Positions 1 through 13,442 of a DNA stretch of 64,000 bases are shown here, piece after piece. How positions within the stretch are numbered: position 1 is the stretch's first letter; each line of letters begins with the position of its first letter. Under the pieces are notes generated by a model. It saw only the letters and a list, made by a program, of their open reading frames with translations, was not told where the DNA came from and ran no database searches. The DNA is taken from NCBI GenBank assembly GCA_965644315.1, contig CBFFRQ010000056.1, forward strand, positions 124,001 through 188,000, read 5' to 3'. The stretch comes from Caecitellus pseudoparvulus. Lineage: Eukaryota; Bigyra: Bicosoecida. A program made the position numbers and the translations under genes.

Positions 1-3000
1 CAAGGTCCACGACATCCTGGGAGAGCGCTGCGGACATGGCTGCTCGCAGGGCCCTGCCTTCGGGGGCCTCGTAGCGCTCATCGCGGCCGCTGGCATCCCC
101 TGCGATGACAGGTCGCCGGGAGGACGCTGCCCCCGATGCCAGGCCCTCCCCATCGGCCAGCACAAAGATGCGGGCATCAGTGCCGCTGCTGCCAGATGAT
201 TCCGGGACCACTGAGATCCAGACATGCTCACCATGCACTGAGCCATCTGTGGCATCTGGGTGCTGGGAACCGCGGACAGGGCTGGCGTTTTGGAGGCCAC
301 CCTGCCCCTGCAGCAGCCCACACCGCTCCGCCAGGACCCGGGACATGCGCCACCACATGACTGCTGCGGCCGCGCCGGCGACGGCTGGGATGCTCTTCGT
401 CGCAGCAGCCATGGTGGCGCCCAACATATCGCGAAGGGCTCGGAAGGCATCCACGGAGAGAGTGCTCGGCGGCTGTGGTGCAGCGGCCTGAGGTGGTGTG
501 TGCGGGGCATCGTCCAGTCCGCTCACGTCAGGCGACACCTCCCTGTCTTCCAGCTGCTCAGCTGCCCAGTCCAGCGAGTCCGAGACGTGCTCTTCGTGCA
601 CAGCACCTAGGGCATCCCCCACACTGGACAGCGTGGCCAGGGCTCCCTTCGCAGCAGCCTTGCTGACCATGGCCTGGGCTCGCTCAGCAGCCCACTGCTG
701 CCGCACTGCACCGTACGCCAAGCGCACTGACTTCATGAAGGCCACTGCTCGGTGCAGCCGTGCGGCGCCCGACCGCTGCACAGAGAAGGACGTCAGCTCC
801 CACACCAGCCCAGCGGCCGCCGCCCCCAGCGTGTGCGCGTACACTCGCATGAGCATCTGCCGCTGTGCCTCTGCCTGGGCTGCCCGTGCTGCCCGGGAAC
901 GGTGCTTGGCACTGCCAGACTCGGCCAGGCGTGTCGTGCGGCTGACGCGAGGCTTCACTGTGATGAGTTGCACCACGCCGAAAGGTGTGCAGCCATGCGC
1001 ACTGGCCCGAGCGCCGGCATCGGCATTATCAAGCCCAGTGGTGGTGAGGGGCAAGTGTCCATCGTCGCCCGAAAAGAGACCCGGGACGGGCTGGTCACTG
1101 AAACCAGCACCAGGCTGTGGCTCCCCTGCGCCACGAGCCGTGCTGCCCAGGGTTGTCGAGGCCCCTCCCATCACACTTCGGTTCTCTGACACGTACGCTG
1201 CCTCCCGAGCGCTGGCAGCTTGTTGTGAGGCGGCTGCAGCAGCCTCAGCTTGCGCCGCCAGCGCAAGCAGGTCTCCAGCATCTTTACCACAGTCAACGAG
1301 GTGCCCCACTCCCGGGTTCACCGGAACTGCCGTCACGTGCGCCACGGCCCGGCTTGCAACTTCATCCACGATGGCATCGCGGCTGACACCCATCACCTGC
1401 GCAGCTGCAAAGCCTGTGCCAACGCCGCCACTAGTGGTGGACACACCTGCTCTCTCAGCCAGCTCACGCAGCACTGTATCCACTGCATCCCCAGTGGCAG
1501 GCGAGGTCTGCTGCTGAGCCCAGGCGCCAGCGACGCTGCCCGGCACCGCTGCCTCTGCCGCACCACCTTGCCGTGAGGTACGTCTTCGCAGTCCCTTCAC
1601 ACGAGCCGCCACGACAGCTGACGGGACGGCGATGGAGCTGGACACCCACGAACCTTGCACAGCGCCCACTGGGCCATGATTCGTGACGGGTGCCGCTTCG
1701 GCCAGTGCTTGGGTCGCAGGCGCTGTCGTGACACCCAGCGCTTGTGTGCTGATGCCGCTGGGCCCATCCACACCTGACACGACAGAGGACGCCGCAGTCA
1801 GAGGCGACGTCGCACTGCCGCCACCATACATGGTCTCCCCCAGGCCCGCCACCACGAAGTGCGAGCGCAGTTCATACCCCATGGAGTGAATGTCCAGGCA
1901 CGCATCTGGCGGGTGGGGGGCGCCGACGATGGGGTAGTCGTCTTCCCCAGCTGCCCCGACCAGACGGTGCCACGCCACGCCACCCTCTCCGTCCCCCTCC
2001 CCCAGCAGCGAGTCCAACGCTGCCTCCAGGCTGGCCAGCGCCACATGCAGCGGCACCAGCACGTTGGAGGAGCCGGACGCCAGCAGTGCGGCGTCTGACG
2101 AGGCGCCAAGCGCGGGCACCGCTGAGGCCAGGGCGGCCATCACAGCTTCGCGGGCCTTCATGTACACTGCTGCCGCGGTGGCGGGGGGCAGGGAGCCCTC
2201 CTGAGCGGTGGCTGCCGCCAGCGACACAGGCCCAGCCCGAGCTGCCTCTGCCGCCCCGCTGGCTCGAATGGTGGACTCCACGGTGTGGTAGGCAGGCAGG
2301 AGGTGCAGCAGGTTCCCCGTCACGCACCGCACGAGGTACTCGGAGGACATGAGCACCTCTGCGCCGTCTGCCTGCGTGCTGCGGCACATGCGCGTGAGGC
2401 CTGCGCGCAGGGCGGACAGGCGGGCACGCATGCGGATGACAGCTGACGCGCCGTCCCCGTACCCAGCCTCCTCCTCCGGCCCCGCAACACTGCCGGCTCC
2501 CATAGCAATGGACGCATCGTCCCCTGCAGATGTGGAGGGAGGCAGGGCGAAGTGCCCAGCTTGAGCGGGCCCTGCCCTTCCCGAGTGGCTTGGTGAACTT
2601 CGGTGTGCCTGCACGATGGGTGGGCTCATGGCTTCCTGCAGCACCGATGCCATCTGCACGTTGAAGGCGTGGGTGCTGCGGAGGGAGCGGTTGAGGCGGT
2701 ACTGCAGCCTGCGCGACACCCGAGAGAGATGGTACAACTGGAAGCGCTCGTGGGCGGACCCGACGATGCGCCGCAAACTGCCGGCAATGGCCTCTCGCAG
2801 GACTCCCAGCAGAGCCAGTGTCTCCGGGCCAAAGGCTTCCTGGCCTCCATCTGGAAGGCGGGGGTCGGACACGTTGGCAGCGGAAGTGGCCACAAGCAGA
2901 ACGGCGGTGACCCCGCCAGGGAGCACGACCTCTGCTGCGCGGGGGCGGGGGGCCTCGTCTTCCTTGGGAAAGTCCACTGCCTCTCCGCGCCATGTTCGGC

Positions 3001-6000
3001 CTGGACCAGTGGGGCCTTGCTCCACTGTGTCAAAGTGCCCTTCTTCAGACCTGGCGACGCCTGATGTGGGGGACCCTTCCACCTCCTCAGAGCTAGACGC
3101 ACCCCGCAGACCCAGCGATGGTAGCGGTAGCGTGGCGACGGCTCCAAGCGGGTGCAAAAGCCGTTCTGCCGGGAACAGAGCCACGTCAGCGTTGGAGGTG
3201 GAGGTGACAACAAGCGGTGCTGTGCCACTGGCCGCACGCCCGACGGCACCGCCTGCTGACGGCACGCTGCCATCCTCCGTCGCGATGTCATCAACGTCTA
3301 TGGAGTTGCCAGAGAGCAGAGCGCCCATGCTGCGGTGTGCTGAGGCACTGGGCGCCTCGCCACCGAAACGAACGCCGCCGCCTCCCCCAACGGGGGCTCC
3401 ACGAGGCGATGCAGGCCCGGAGGAGCGCTTGAGGATGCTGCGAAGGCCAGGCGTCCCTGCGCCAATGGTGTCAGGTGTGACATCGTGGGCAGTGGTGGGC
3501 GCTGCGGCTGCGACTGCCGCTGAGCCGTCCACCTCCGCTGGCGTCACACGCACCCACTCTCCCCACGAGCTGCCCAGCACGGCCACGTCAGTCCCGGACT
3601 CTTCATCGTCTGAGTCTGAAATGACGCTGAACTCGTCGTCATCGTCCACTTCGCCGTACTCTTCGGGGTCGGCGGCCGTGACGAACGCCTCCTTCTCCGC
3701 GTTGCACTGTCCCATGACACGCCGCTGCACAAACAGCGCGGCACGCACGCGCACATCAGTGCCGCTGGTGCACCCAGCAGTCGCGCTCTGCACACCGCCT
3801 ACAGACTCACTGCCCAGCGGCAGGCCGGCATCACAGCCGAACGCGAGTTTGAGCACTGCAGGCACGAAGTGCGCCACCACCGCTGCCAGCATGGGCAGAG
3901 AGGACACGTTGTTGATGACCCGTAGAGCCCCGAGCATGGCACGGTTCACTGCACTGTCTCGTGTCGCAACGGCGGAGAGCTGTGTGAGCGCTTCGCAGCT
4001 GCGAGAGGAGGCTTCGACCGTCGCAGCCGTGAGACCGTGGCGCAGCACTGAGCCGACATGGTGCCATGCAACCACCGCGTGGTGTGCTAGGATGCCGCTC
4101 AGACCGCGCACGGAGGTCAAGTGCATGACGGCAGGAATGGACAGGTGCAGGCTGGGTGGAGTGCTGCCCATGGACCCCAAAAGTGGCAGCACCCTCTCAG
4201 AAGGTGGTGGTGCGTGGTGTACCCATTCGCTCTTCGATTCTTCAGCGGAGGGCTCAGTGGATGATGCTTGTGACGGCACCACGGGCACTGCCCACACAAG
4301 GCGCAGCTCTCCGAGGCAGTGCTCAAGCCCAGGCATGGTCTCCAGAGCATGTGCATGCGCCACCCACCGCTGCTGCCCGGTGGCACCTTCATCGTCAGAC
4401 GCATCGTCCGTCAACCCAGGCTCCGCAGTAGCTTGCAACGGCACCATGGCCCCTTTGTTGCTGAGCTGAAAGCCCGAAAAGCGGTCTGTCACGGCGCCGG
4501 CAGCGCTCCAGCTGGCACTGGACACGAGGGGCAGTGGTAGCGCTGGCAAAGGCAGGGGCGTGCCGTCGACGGTGGCCATGTCGTTCGCGGCAGCGAGGGC
4601 TGCCGTGGTCTGCGGCAGGTGGCTGCTGCACAGCACACTGTCCAGAGTCATGCCTAGGCGGGCCGAGCAAGCCCGTGCGCACTCTGCGTAGGAAGCCTTT
4701 ACCCGGAGAGTTTGGGGGTGCTGGGCCCCCCTCGTGCTGGCGCTGCCCGAGCAAGCCACCTGACCCACCTCATCACGAGGTGCCTCCACCAGCACCTGAG
4801 TTGTACCATCCCGAGGGGACGGCACGAACACGCCACCGGTGCTACTCATCTGCAGGGCCTCCCACAGGGCACCCGGCAGCACCACCAACTCCACCCCAGC
4901 AGCACCGGGCATGGGGGGCTGGCCAGGGCGGTCCGCTGGCTGTGCCTCGAACAGGGACAAGACGACGGGCGTTTCCCCCGGCTCGCGCCGGTGGCTTCGA
5001 TCGCCGCCATGGCTGGCAAAACTCCTGGACGCACCTTCATCTCCCGACGCGTCGTCCTCCATGTCAGGCGCCGCTGGCGGCAGAACGGCTGGGTTTCCGC
5101 CCAGCAGTGCCCACGCAGCGCCGACAGTGAGACGGCTGCGCCGCTGCTGGTCCAAGCGCTCATGTGCGGTGGCCACTGGCAGGTTGCGGAGCAGCACCGC
5201 ACAGGGGGACCCATCTTCGCAGAGCGACGCACGCAGCACGATGTTGCAGTCTTGCGCATGGTTCAACGCTCGTGCACGCTCTGCTTCGTGCAGCAGGGAG
5301 ACGAGGTAGGAGAACAGGGCCTGGCCAAGTTGGCCCAGCACTCTCTCCCCTTCTCCGGGCGAAGACGCAGGCAGCAGGGGCAGCATGATGCAGGGCGTTC
5401 GAGCAGGCCCCCAAGAGAGCACTGTCGGCGCATGCTGCGTCTCCAATGCTTGGCCCACGTGCGCCAGCCAGAACAGAGTGGCCAAGAGGGCTCCTGGAAC
5501 GGCCCGTGGCTGCAGCCCTTGTTCTGGTGACACTGTTTGCAGCAGTGCCGCGGCGGCAGGGGGCAACGCTGCTGGCCCCTGCAGGCGAAGCAGTGAGCCG
5601 CCTGCACATGCTGGGTGGTGGCTCACAGCATGCAGCCAGTCCAGCGTTGCGGCGTGACCCTGGGCCCACGTGGGATGTGGGCAAGCCAGGTGGTCAGTGC
5701 TGGCAGCACCGTCTGGAGGCATGGCCCCAGCTTGGGCGAACGATGACAGCAGGCGCGCTACGCTGCTCACGCCGCCACGCAACCACGCTGCCACTGCATC
5801 TGACGCGCGCCCGGTGTGCACAGCAACCGCTTTTACCCCCGCAGTGATTGTGGACGTGTCTGCAGCTGCCTGCTGCCCGGCAGCCACTGCGTAGTCTGCC
5901 CCTGCTTCTGCCAGTGCCTCGCCCAGCACTTGTTTGTGCCGGGCTGCAGCCGCCAACGCTTCACTGCGCTCCCACAGCACGTCATTTGCCATGCTCTCTG

Positions 6001-9000
6001 TGGCTGCTTGCAGGGAGCCGAGGGCTTGCATGGCACCGCCCAGCGTCTCGGTGAGGGATGCCCGCAGGGCGTGGCGAGACAGTGTTCCGGCCACCACGTG
6101 GCTCACGTGCAGGAGCAACATGGTGATGGCTTCCAAATACTGGCGAGCACCATCGCCCGCCTCCCGGGCCGGAACCTGCACCACAAGTGCGCCAATCACC
6201 TGCCTGCCTTGTCCTGAAGCACTGCTGCGCTGCATGGTGCTGCCGAAAGCAGAGCTAGATCCACCCAAGTTTCCGAACGTGGGCTTGGTGGGGCTGGACG
6301 CCGCCGCCTCTGCAGGCTGCGCAGACAGGGATGCAAGAGACGGCGAGCGCTCGCCAAACAGTGGCAGCGCAAGAACTGTCATGGCTTGATGCGGCGAGGC
6401 GCCAGTCGAGGCACCATCAGCCTCACCACCTGCTTCCCCGGCATCTTCCGCCATGGCACTGCTTGCCAGCGCTCCCAGTTGTGAGTGCAACAGCATTTGG
6501 CGGAGAAGTGCCACATCGCCGTCTGCCAGCACGCTGGCGGGCAGGGTGGCAGGGGGCAGCGCAGTGGCTGCCTTTGCATCCACCCCCTTCTGACCGGCCT
6601 TGGCTGAGGGCTGTGGTTCGGGTTGCGAATCCTGCACACGCCCCGGGAAGTAAGAGTCCACCAGGCGGCGCCCGGAGCTGAGTACGGACGCGAGGGCCGA
6701 CGCCGATGACGTGTCTAGGGCAAGCGTCGTCGACGCATTGGCGGTCTGTCCATCGCCCGTTTCGCCATGGCTGGCCATGGGCGGCAGAGTGATAGACGGA
6801 GGCTGCTTGCTGCGCCCAGATGCCCCATGCGGGACAACGACAATGGCAGACGCCGCCTGAGTGCCAAGAAGGGTCGGCACGACGTCTGCAGTGATGGCCC
6901 CCAACGATGCGATGTCGGTGGGGGACACGAGCATGGCAGCACACTCGAGCAGCAGCTGCGTGCGGGCTTGCGAGTGAATGGTGTCAGTGAGGTTGCCAGC
7001 AGCGGTGCTGCCGGTGGACACTCCCCGACCTACTTGCAGCCCACTTGCAATGCCAGCGCCCTCGGCTTGCTCTTGCAACCGCTGCAGCTTGGAGCCGGTG
7101 TCCACGAAGCGGGCGTGGGCTTGCTGGGCAACGACGAAGTTCGTGATGGCAGAGCCCAGCACTCGTGCGGCAATGGTGCCCGTGTACACATCTGTGGCCG
7201 AGAAGGACGTCAAGACACTCTCGTTGGCAAGGGCTGCACCACCCGGGGGTGCTCGCCCATCAGGGCGCGTGACAGGGGGCAGGTCCCGGTCTCGGCCCGC
7301 CAGGTTCGCCGCCAACACGTACGCCAGGCTGTCCTTGTTGCGGCACTGCAGCACTCCAACGACGCGCTGAGCTGGCGCAGGCGCAGGGCCGCTGTGAAAG
7401 CCCAGGGGCAGCAGCACTGGCAACAACATGGCGTTCCCATCGTCACCACCATCCAACAGGTCCACCGCAGCGTCGAAGGAGGGGTGCTCGGTGGACGTTG
7501 ACAGGACCAGTGCATGGCCAGTGCGCGCCACCATCCCAACGAGGCCTGTAGACAGGGAGAACCGCGTTTCCCACTGCGATTCAGAAGAAGACCCGCTCTT
7601 GGAATCGTGGGCTGACGCCCGAGCGTTGACTCGTGCCACACTGGACTTGCCACTGGTCGCGAGGACATGGCCGCCAGACCCGATGAATGGGACGTGCGTC
7701 CACATCTCCCCGGCGGAAACATCCACCAACCACACTCGCACAAACTCACAGTGTAGTTGATCCTTGAGGTATGCCAGGAGGGGTGACCTGAACACGTCTG
7801 CCATGCTGTGGATGACCGTGGAAGGCATAGCGGCAGAAGCCCCAGCGCGGGGTGTGTCGCCGCTGACCTGCACCGCATCCGATGCGTATGCCACCGCCGC
7901 GCCCATCTCCGTGTGGAAGAGAGTGGACATGATGTGGGTCACATCCAAGCTGCCAGGCTTTGCGGCACTGACGACGGCATGGGGGGGAGGGGAAGGGGGG
8001 ACAAGCTGCGCGGCCTGGGCTAGAGCTCTGCCTCGTGGCGGCAAGTGCCCCGGAGCGTCTCGGGAAATCGGCAGTGCCACGCCGTACTTTGAGGACGTCC
8101 CTGACTCTGCAGCGCTGGAGCCACCCTGTGCGGGCCCAGGGACCGCTTGTTGCCCATCACGCAACACCCTCCCACCACTGCCGCCTTGGCGCACATACCC
8201 ATGCAGTTCTGTAACGCGAGAGCGAGCCGACATGGCCTGCCCCGCCACGCCTTCCACGTGGGCTGTCAGCTCAGCGTGCTCCCTCTCCAACTGATGCAGC
8301 TTGGCTGTCAGTGCCTCCATAGCTCGGTCCCGAACTTGGGCGGCGGCCTGGCTGCGAGACTGCAGCTCGTCAGCCACGACTGTCTGCATCGCATTCAGTT
8401 GGAACAGCGCATGCTGCAGCTGCTGCTGTGCCTGAGCGGCCAGCACGCATGAAGATACGTGCTGCAGGGCGTCCGCAGCGCCGGGGATGCGGGGGGGGCC
8501 TCCGTGCACGACACCCAGCACTCGTGCTGAAGCGACCAGAACAGTGGACGCCTTCGCGGGCGACGTGTCCATCTGTGTGGCAGGGACAAGCGCCTCAACA
8601 TCGGCGCCCAGGTTTGTGCCACTCTCAGCAGCTGCGAGCACCTGCACGAGGGCCGTGGGGCTGATGCGGGAGCCCGTCAACGCCGCCACGTCGGCACACC
8701 AGTCCTCACCCCCCACGCCAGCCGAATGCGCTTGCCCCGAGCTGGCATGGGAGCTGGACGTGTCAACTGGGAATGCAACTAATTCCACGAGTACACGTGT
8801 GTGAGAGGCAGCGCCTCCGCTTGGCAGGTTTGGCTGCACACTGACCACCTGCCGCAACGTTCGCCCGTCGCCCCAAGCACTCCCCAGCGCCCCAACGCCA
8901 GCCAAGCAGGACTCAGGCAGCACGCCGTACTGTTCCAGCAGCTCAGACACGGGTGTGGCTATGCCAGAAGGGCGTCGCCGCGGCGTGCTTGGCTGCCGCC

Positions 9001-12000
9001 CCGGGCTCTTGCTGCGCTGGGAAGCGCCAGATTTGCTTGGGTGCGGCACCGTCGGCGCTGAGCCAGCCGTTGACACGTGCACAACTGCCTTGGCGTCCAT
9101 GTCTGACACAACTGCCTCCAGTAGGCGGAGGTCTGTGTTGTAGCGGTACAGCACGACGCCATGGGCATTGAGCTGACCGCGCAGCCTCGACACAGCTGCC
9201 TCCCACCAGGCTGCGTCGCCCTCCCGCAGCCACTGTGGCAGAGTGAGCGCAGCGCTGCGGGAGGGAGACGCGATGCAGGCAGTGGCGACACCGCTCCAGC
9301 TCCTGGACCACACCTGACCCAGGCGTGCGACACCATCTGACACTGCAGCACGACTGGCCTTGAGGCACGTCGGCGCAAGGAGTGGCACCAGGAGTGCAGC
9401 CGTTGCCACCGTCGTGTCAGCGACGCCGAGTCCCGCACTTGTGCTGCTGCCGGAGCGACTGTGGTCGCCAGATGCACCGCCCCGCCAGGTGTTGGCGGAT
9501 GCCCCAGAAAAATCCCGCTCGACAGTTGAACGGGCGTGTTCCTGCGAAATCTCGCGCCTGTCCAGGGAAAGTTGGTCACCTAGTAAGTTGGATGCCAGTC
9601 TGAGGCGCAGGGTTGTGATCACGGCGACCGATGGGTAAGCAGATGGGTCGGCGTCGCCGCTCGCCAAGCTGGCAGGCATGTGCACCATGCCTTGCAGGTT
9701 CCGGGAGATGCTTTGCAACACGACATGGTGCCACCTGGCCAGCGCAGCTGGCAGCAACGTCACAGTCAACACTGCGACGTCAGCCCAGCCAGCATCTTCA
9801 CTCTGACCCTGCGACAGCCAGTCTCCCGCATCCAACGGGGAAGCGACGTAGCCGAGCAAGGCGCAGGACGCATCCAGTGGAGGGTCCTCGGGGTCCGCCG
9901 GTTGCCCCTCAGTGGAGCTGCTTGATCGGGGAAGTGGACAGTACACTGCAGCCTCAGCACAACCACGAGTGCAAACGATGAAGACACTGTAGCCTTGCTC
10001 TGCCGACCCACGAACCGGCGCAAGGCCGTCGCCGCCCCTCACAGGCACCGTATGCAGGCCTGCCGTGGACAGTCCTGCCGCACGCATGCTTGCTTGCAGC
10101 CCCGCGGAGGTGAGCTGGGCTGGGGCGGGCGCAGACCCAGCCAGCACCACGAGGCCAGAGGCAAGAGCCAGGGATGCTCCGTCCTCTTTCGCGTCAAGGG
10201 ACGCACCATGAGTGCTCGTTTCGGGACTGTCAGGCACAGCCGCTGCCCAGCCCACAGCCGCTGCCCCCGTGCTAGAGACGCTGCGGCGTCGGAGCGGGGA
10301 GAGTGGGAGGGGTGCCTGGGGAGTCGCGGCGGGGCCCCCCTTCATCCAAGCCGTCGGCACCTGGGACACCAGCCCGACGTCCACACTGTGTAGGTGAATA
10401 GCGTGCGGGGTAACGGATGCCCTTGTCGAAAAGAAACGCCCTCCTGGTCCCGGTTTGGAAGCCTGGGGCTGAACATGAGCCAGCATTGAGGGTGCCGAGC
10501 CAGCTGCCAGCACTATGGGGCGTACCGGGTGAGAGGGACCAGCATCCATGAAGTGCCCGTGCAGTGTCCTGGCCAGGGCAAAGGATGCAGCGGACAGCAA
10601 GCCACCTGACTTGCGAGGCGTCACGCCCCCCCTTGGCTCAGCCCAATGGCCGACCAGGAGCGGTGGCGCGGAGGCTGCAGGAGTGGAGGGGGCAGAACTT
10701 TCATCTTCAATGGCCAGTGGGTGTGCTGGGGCGGGGGGGTGCGAAGCAGGCTCGTGAGCCACAGACGCGCCCAGCATTCCTCCCAGGCGCTTGAACCAGT
10801 GCACTTGCTCTGCCGCTTCTCGGGCTGATGTTTGAGAAGCTGCATGCATGGCACACAGGTACGCAAGGAACAGCTCCACTGTGTGCGCCAGGGACTGGGC
10901 GCCTTCCAACACCCCCGGCCGAGCGGGGTCTCCTCCAGTGCCAACACGCAGCACCACGGCGCCTAGAGCTGGGATCGCTCCTCCGTCCAAGTCGGCTGGG
11001 GAAGTTGGATCAGCAATCGCCTTGGCAGAGAGGGGGACAATGAGCACTCCACTGGCGTCGGCCATGCCGAAACGGCTGTCGTGCTCCGCAGAGAAGGCGC
11101 TGTGGCTGTGCAGCGGTGGACTGCAACAGACAACAGACCCTTCTTGCAGAGAAGCTCGCAACAGACCACCAGCAGGAAGTGGGAGCGTTTGGGCACCTCC
11201 CGACAGCTGCACACGCCCGCTGGTGGAAGGGTGCGTCGGCCGGTGAGTCCACAGGGTGGCCTCACCCTCGCTCTGGGCACTGCCCGGCTGCAAGGCACTC
11301 ATGAGGTCACCCCGAACCCACAGGTCGCAGTGGACATCTTTGGCGGACACGTCATCCCCGAGGAGCAGCACAGCTGTGGAGGCGGCCCACTTTCGAGCCG
11401 CACTGCACAGTGCCGCCAGCGCCCCCTCCAGCGCCTCCCCAGACAGCGATGGCGGGCTAGACCCACCATGCGCACTGTCTAGGGTGCGCCCAGACAGAGT
11501 TGGGACTGAGGGTGGCAGTCCGGAGAGGTGCCGCAGTGCTGGCCATGAGCTGCAGTCTCCAGCCACGTGCTCGGCAGCTGCCGTGGCCACTTGGCTGCCT
11601 TCTTGCACAGCGCGCAAGAGCGTGTCACCTCTAGCCGCCTCCGCCATCGCCCGCGCTTGAGAGGCTTGAATCTGCTCATTCAGGCGGTCAACAGCAGTGG
11701 ACATGGCAGCCACATCGTCTTTTGTGGAGGAAAAGTACGCTGCGTGCTGCAGTGCAATGGAGATGGGCGTTCCGAGCAGGGATAGCACGGCAAGGTCGCC
11801 CTCGTGGAAGTGGGCCGGCGCAGTCGGCCCCTCCGCAGCCACCTCGTCCACAGCTGCGACGCCCAGTCCAGACGTGGCAGCAAAGGAGACACCGCGTCGA
11901 GGTGCGCCATGCCGCCTGGGAGTGGTCGACGCACCACCTCGTGGGCCGCCGCTTGGCGCAGTGGTCGCCGCCAGGGGTGTCGGGCACAGCGGTGCAGCGT

Positions 12001-13019
12001 CTCCCAAACCCCAACCGAACGGGACTCTGTTCCAAAACTCAATGATGCCCAGAACAGTCCCTGTGGACCTGCACCGGAGCGGCACCCACAGCAGCGACAC
12101 GATCCCCAGCGTCGACGGCTGTGCCCTGCCCAGTTGCTGGAACCACAGGGCAAGGAGGACTGGATCGGTGATGAGCAGGTAGGCATCAGATCCTTCCCCG
12201 TCACCAGTCTCTTCATAGGCTGCGTGCTGGGACACTGGAGAGCTCGCCTTGTGTTCCGTTGATGGGCTGGCTGACCTTGCGTGCTGTTGGAGGGCGAGCC
12301 AGCGCCCAGCCATGCTCTCGTGTGGAATCACAAGTCGCTCATACACGGTGTGATCAACATCGGAGCAGTTATCATCGTCACCAGCGTCCTGGGTGACCCT
12401 CGACAGAAAGCTGTCCCCCACTGTCAAGTGCTCATGTTGTGCCGCATCAGCGTCTGCGCGCACGTTGGGGCAGGGGCAAGTGGTGAGCTGCACTGCGGCC
12501 GCACGCAAGAGCAAGGCTTGCAAGGCGTGTCATACCTGAGTAGGTGCCTGGTGCCGTTGCACGGCTTTGGGCATGCGACTCGTCAAAGTGGTGTCCCTCA
12601 CCCTCATCACTCTCAGCCCAGGCCGCTGCATCGTCGGCCAAGGCCACTGCGATGAGCTGTGTCGCATTCTCCACTGGCTGTAAGCTTCCCGAAAAGGCAG
12701 ACTTTTCCAAGAAACTGCTGGTCAAGTGCACCCTCACCAGCTCGCAGGGGATGAGGCCCTGCAGGCTGCTCTGCACTTCCAGCTGCACAGCCTCCAAGCT
12801 GGAGTCTGCACACCACAGGCGCAGCAGAGCTTCCAGGAGCTGGTGCTGAAACTCGGAGGCTTGCTGCTGGGCATCTTGTTCCAAATCCAGGGCGTCAATG
12901 ACCCCTTCCACAGACTTCACCGCCTTTGCCGTTGGGGAGAAGGGGCCGTCGTCTAGTGGTGCGGCAGGCGGCCGTGCTGCGCCGCTGCTAACGGCAGGCG
13001 GGGCGTGTGCAGGCCACAT
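1..13019 (-). CDS. Giant multi-GAF-domain protein, partial (3' end outside window)
   Basis: Two exons: 12536-13019 and 12453 to the left edge, joined in phase 1 across an 82-nt GTATGA...CGCAG intron. I read exon 2 codon by codon and met no in-frame stop, so at least about 4,312 residues are encoded and the end is missing. GAF-like modules recur at rough residues 45-395, 500-695, 1710-1940, 1990-2290, 2965-3405 and 3845-4030. The third is clearest: entry helix with CEFVRVWLVD, then GLVGMVARTG, RVVGVLQCRNK and a closing helix starting FSATD. The first shows LLWVPLR and TVLGIIEFWNR. A coiled coil lies near 1512-1566, with Ser/Ala/Pro-rich linkers between modules. GAF domains bind cyclic nucleotides or other small ligands; no catalytic domain is seen in the visible part, so function is unknown. 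The ATG at 13019 precedes the first module; an in-frame ATG at 13301 would add 94 less convincing residues. Confidence 0.82.
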
Positions 13020-13442
13020 GCTTGCAGGGGGGACCAAAGGGACAGATTCAGGCTCTGACACCGAAGGACAATGAAAGGGCGGTTCGCTATCACCGCTGGA
13101 GCGCTGCTGGACACGGAAGGCAGGCCAAGGTGACGAGCCGTGTCGCAGCGACTGCACTCCCAACAGTCGCGGCGGGTAGCCGGGCTGTTCTGGGTGTTCA
13201 AGCGGGGGCCGCCAGGGGCATGCCGAGGAAACCCAGAAAAGAAAACAAAGGAGGCAGGCGTGGGACTGCGTGAAAGGGTGCAGTTTGCCTAATGTGCCCA
13301 CCTGCTGCTCGACGAGTTCAGCTCACGAGCGTTGCGTGGCGTGAGCTGAGCAATGAGTGGCTGTAGGAAAAACAGAAACACCCAGGGAACGACATCCTAT
13401 GTTGCAGCCCAACCCACCCACTCATCCGACCGCCTCGTTACC
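13020..13442. promoter_or_regulatory. Divergent intergenic region between giant GAF gene and PH-ankyrin-FYVE gene
   Basis: Gap of 423 bp between two divergent start codons, so it should hold both promoters. No TATA box is obvious. It contains a perfect 10-bp inverted repeat at 13318-13349. Both genes also have possible upstream in-frame starts inside it (13301 minus, 13353 plus), so part may be translated. Confidence 0.45.
13318..13349. repeat. Perfect 10-bp inverted repeat (12-nt loop)
   Basis: The arms are TCAGCTCACG (13318-13327) and CGTGAGCTGA (13340-13349), exactly complementary, separated by 12 nt. The repeat sits about 95 bp upstream of the ATG at 13443. It could be a dimeric transcription-factor site or an RNA hairpin in a 5' leader; the sequence does not decide. 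Confidence 0.7.

Noticed and set aside
1872-2993. 373-codon minus-strand frame
   Set aside because: Wrong frame on the correct strand; Arg/Gly-rich and without motifs, while the GAF-gene frame is open through the whole interval.
2616-4469. 617-codon plus-strand frame, and a shorter one at 498-1517
   Set aside because: Antisense to the giant GAF gene, whose minus frame is continuous and shows GAF motifs.
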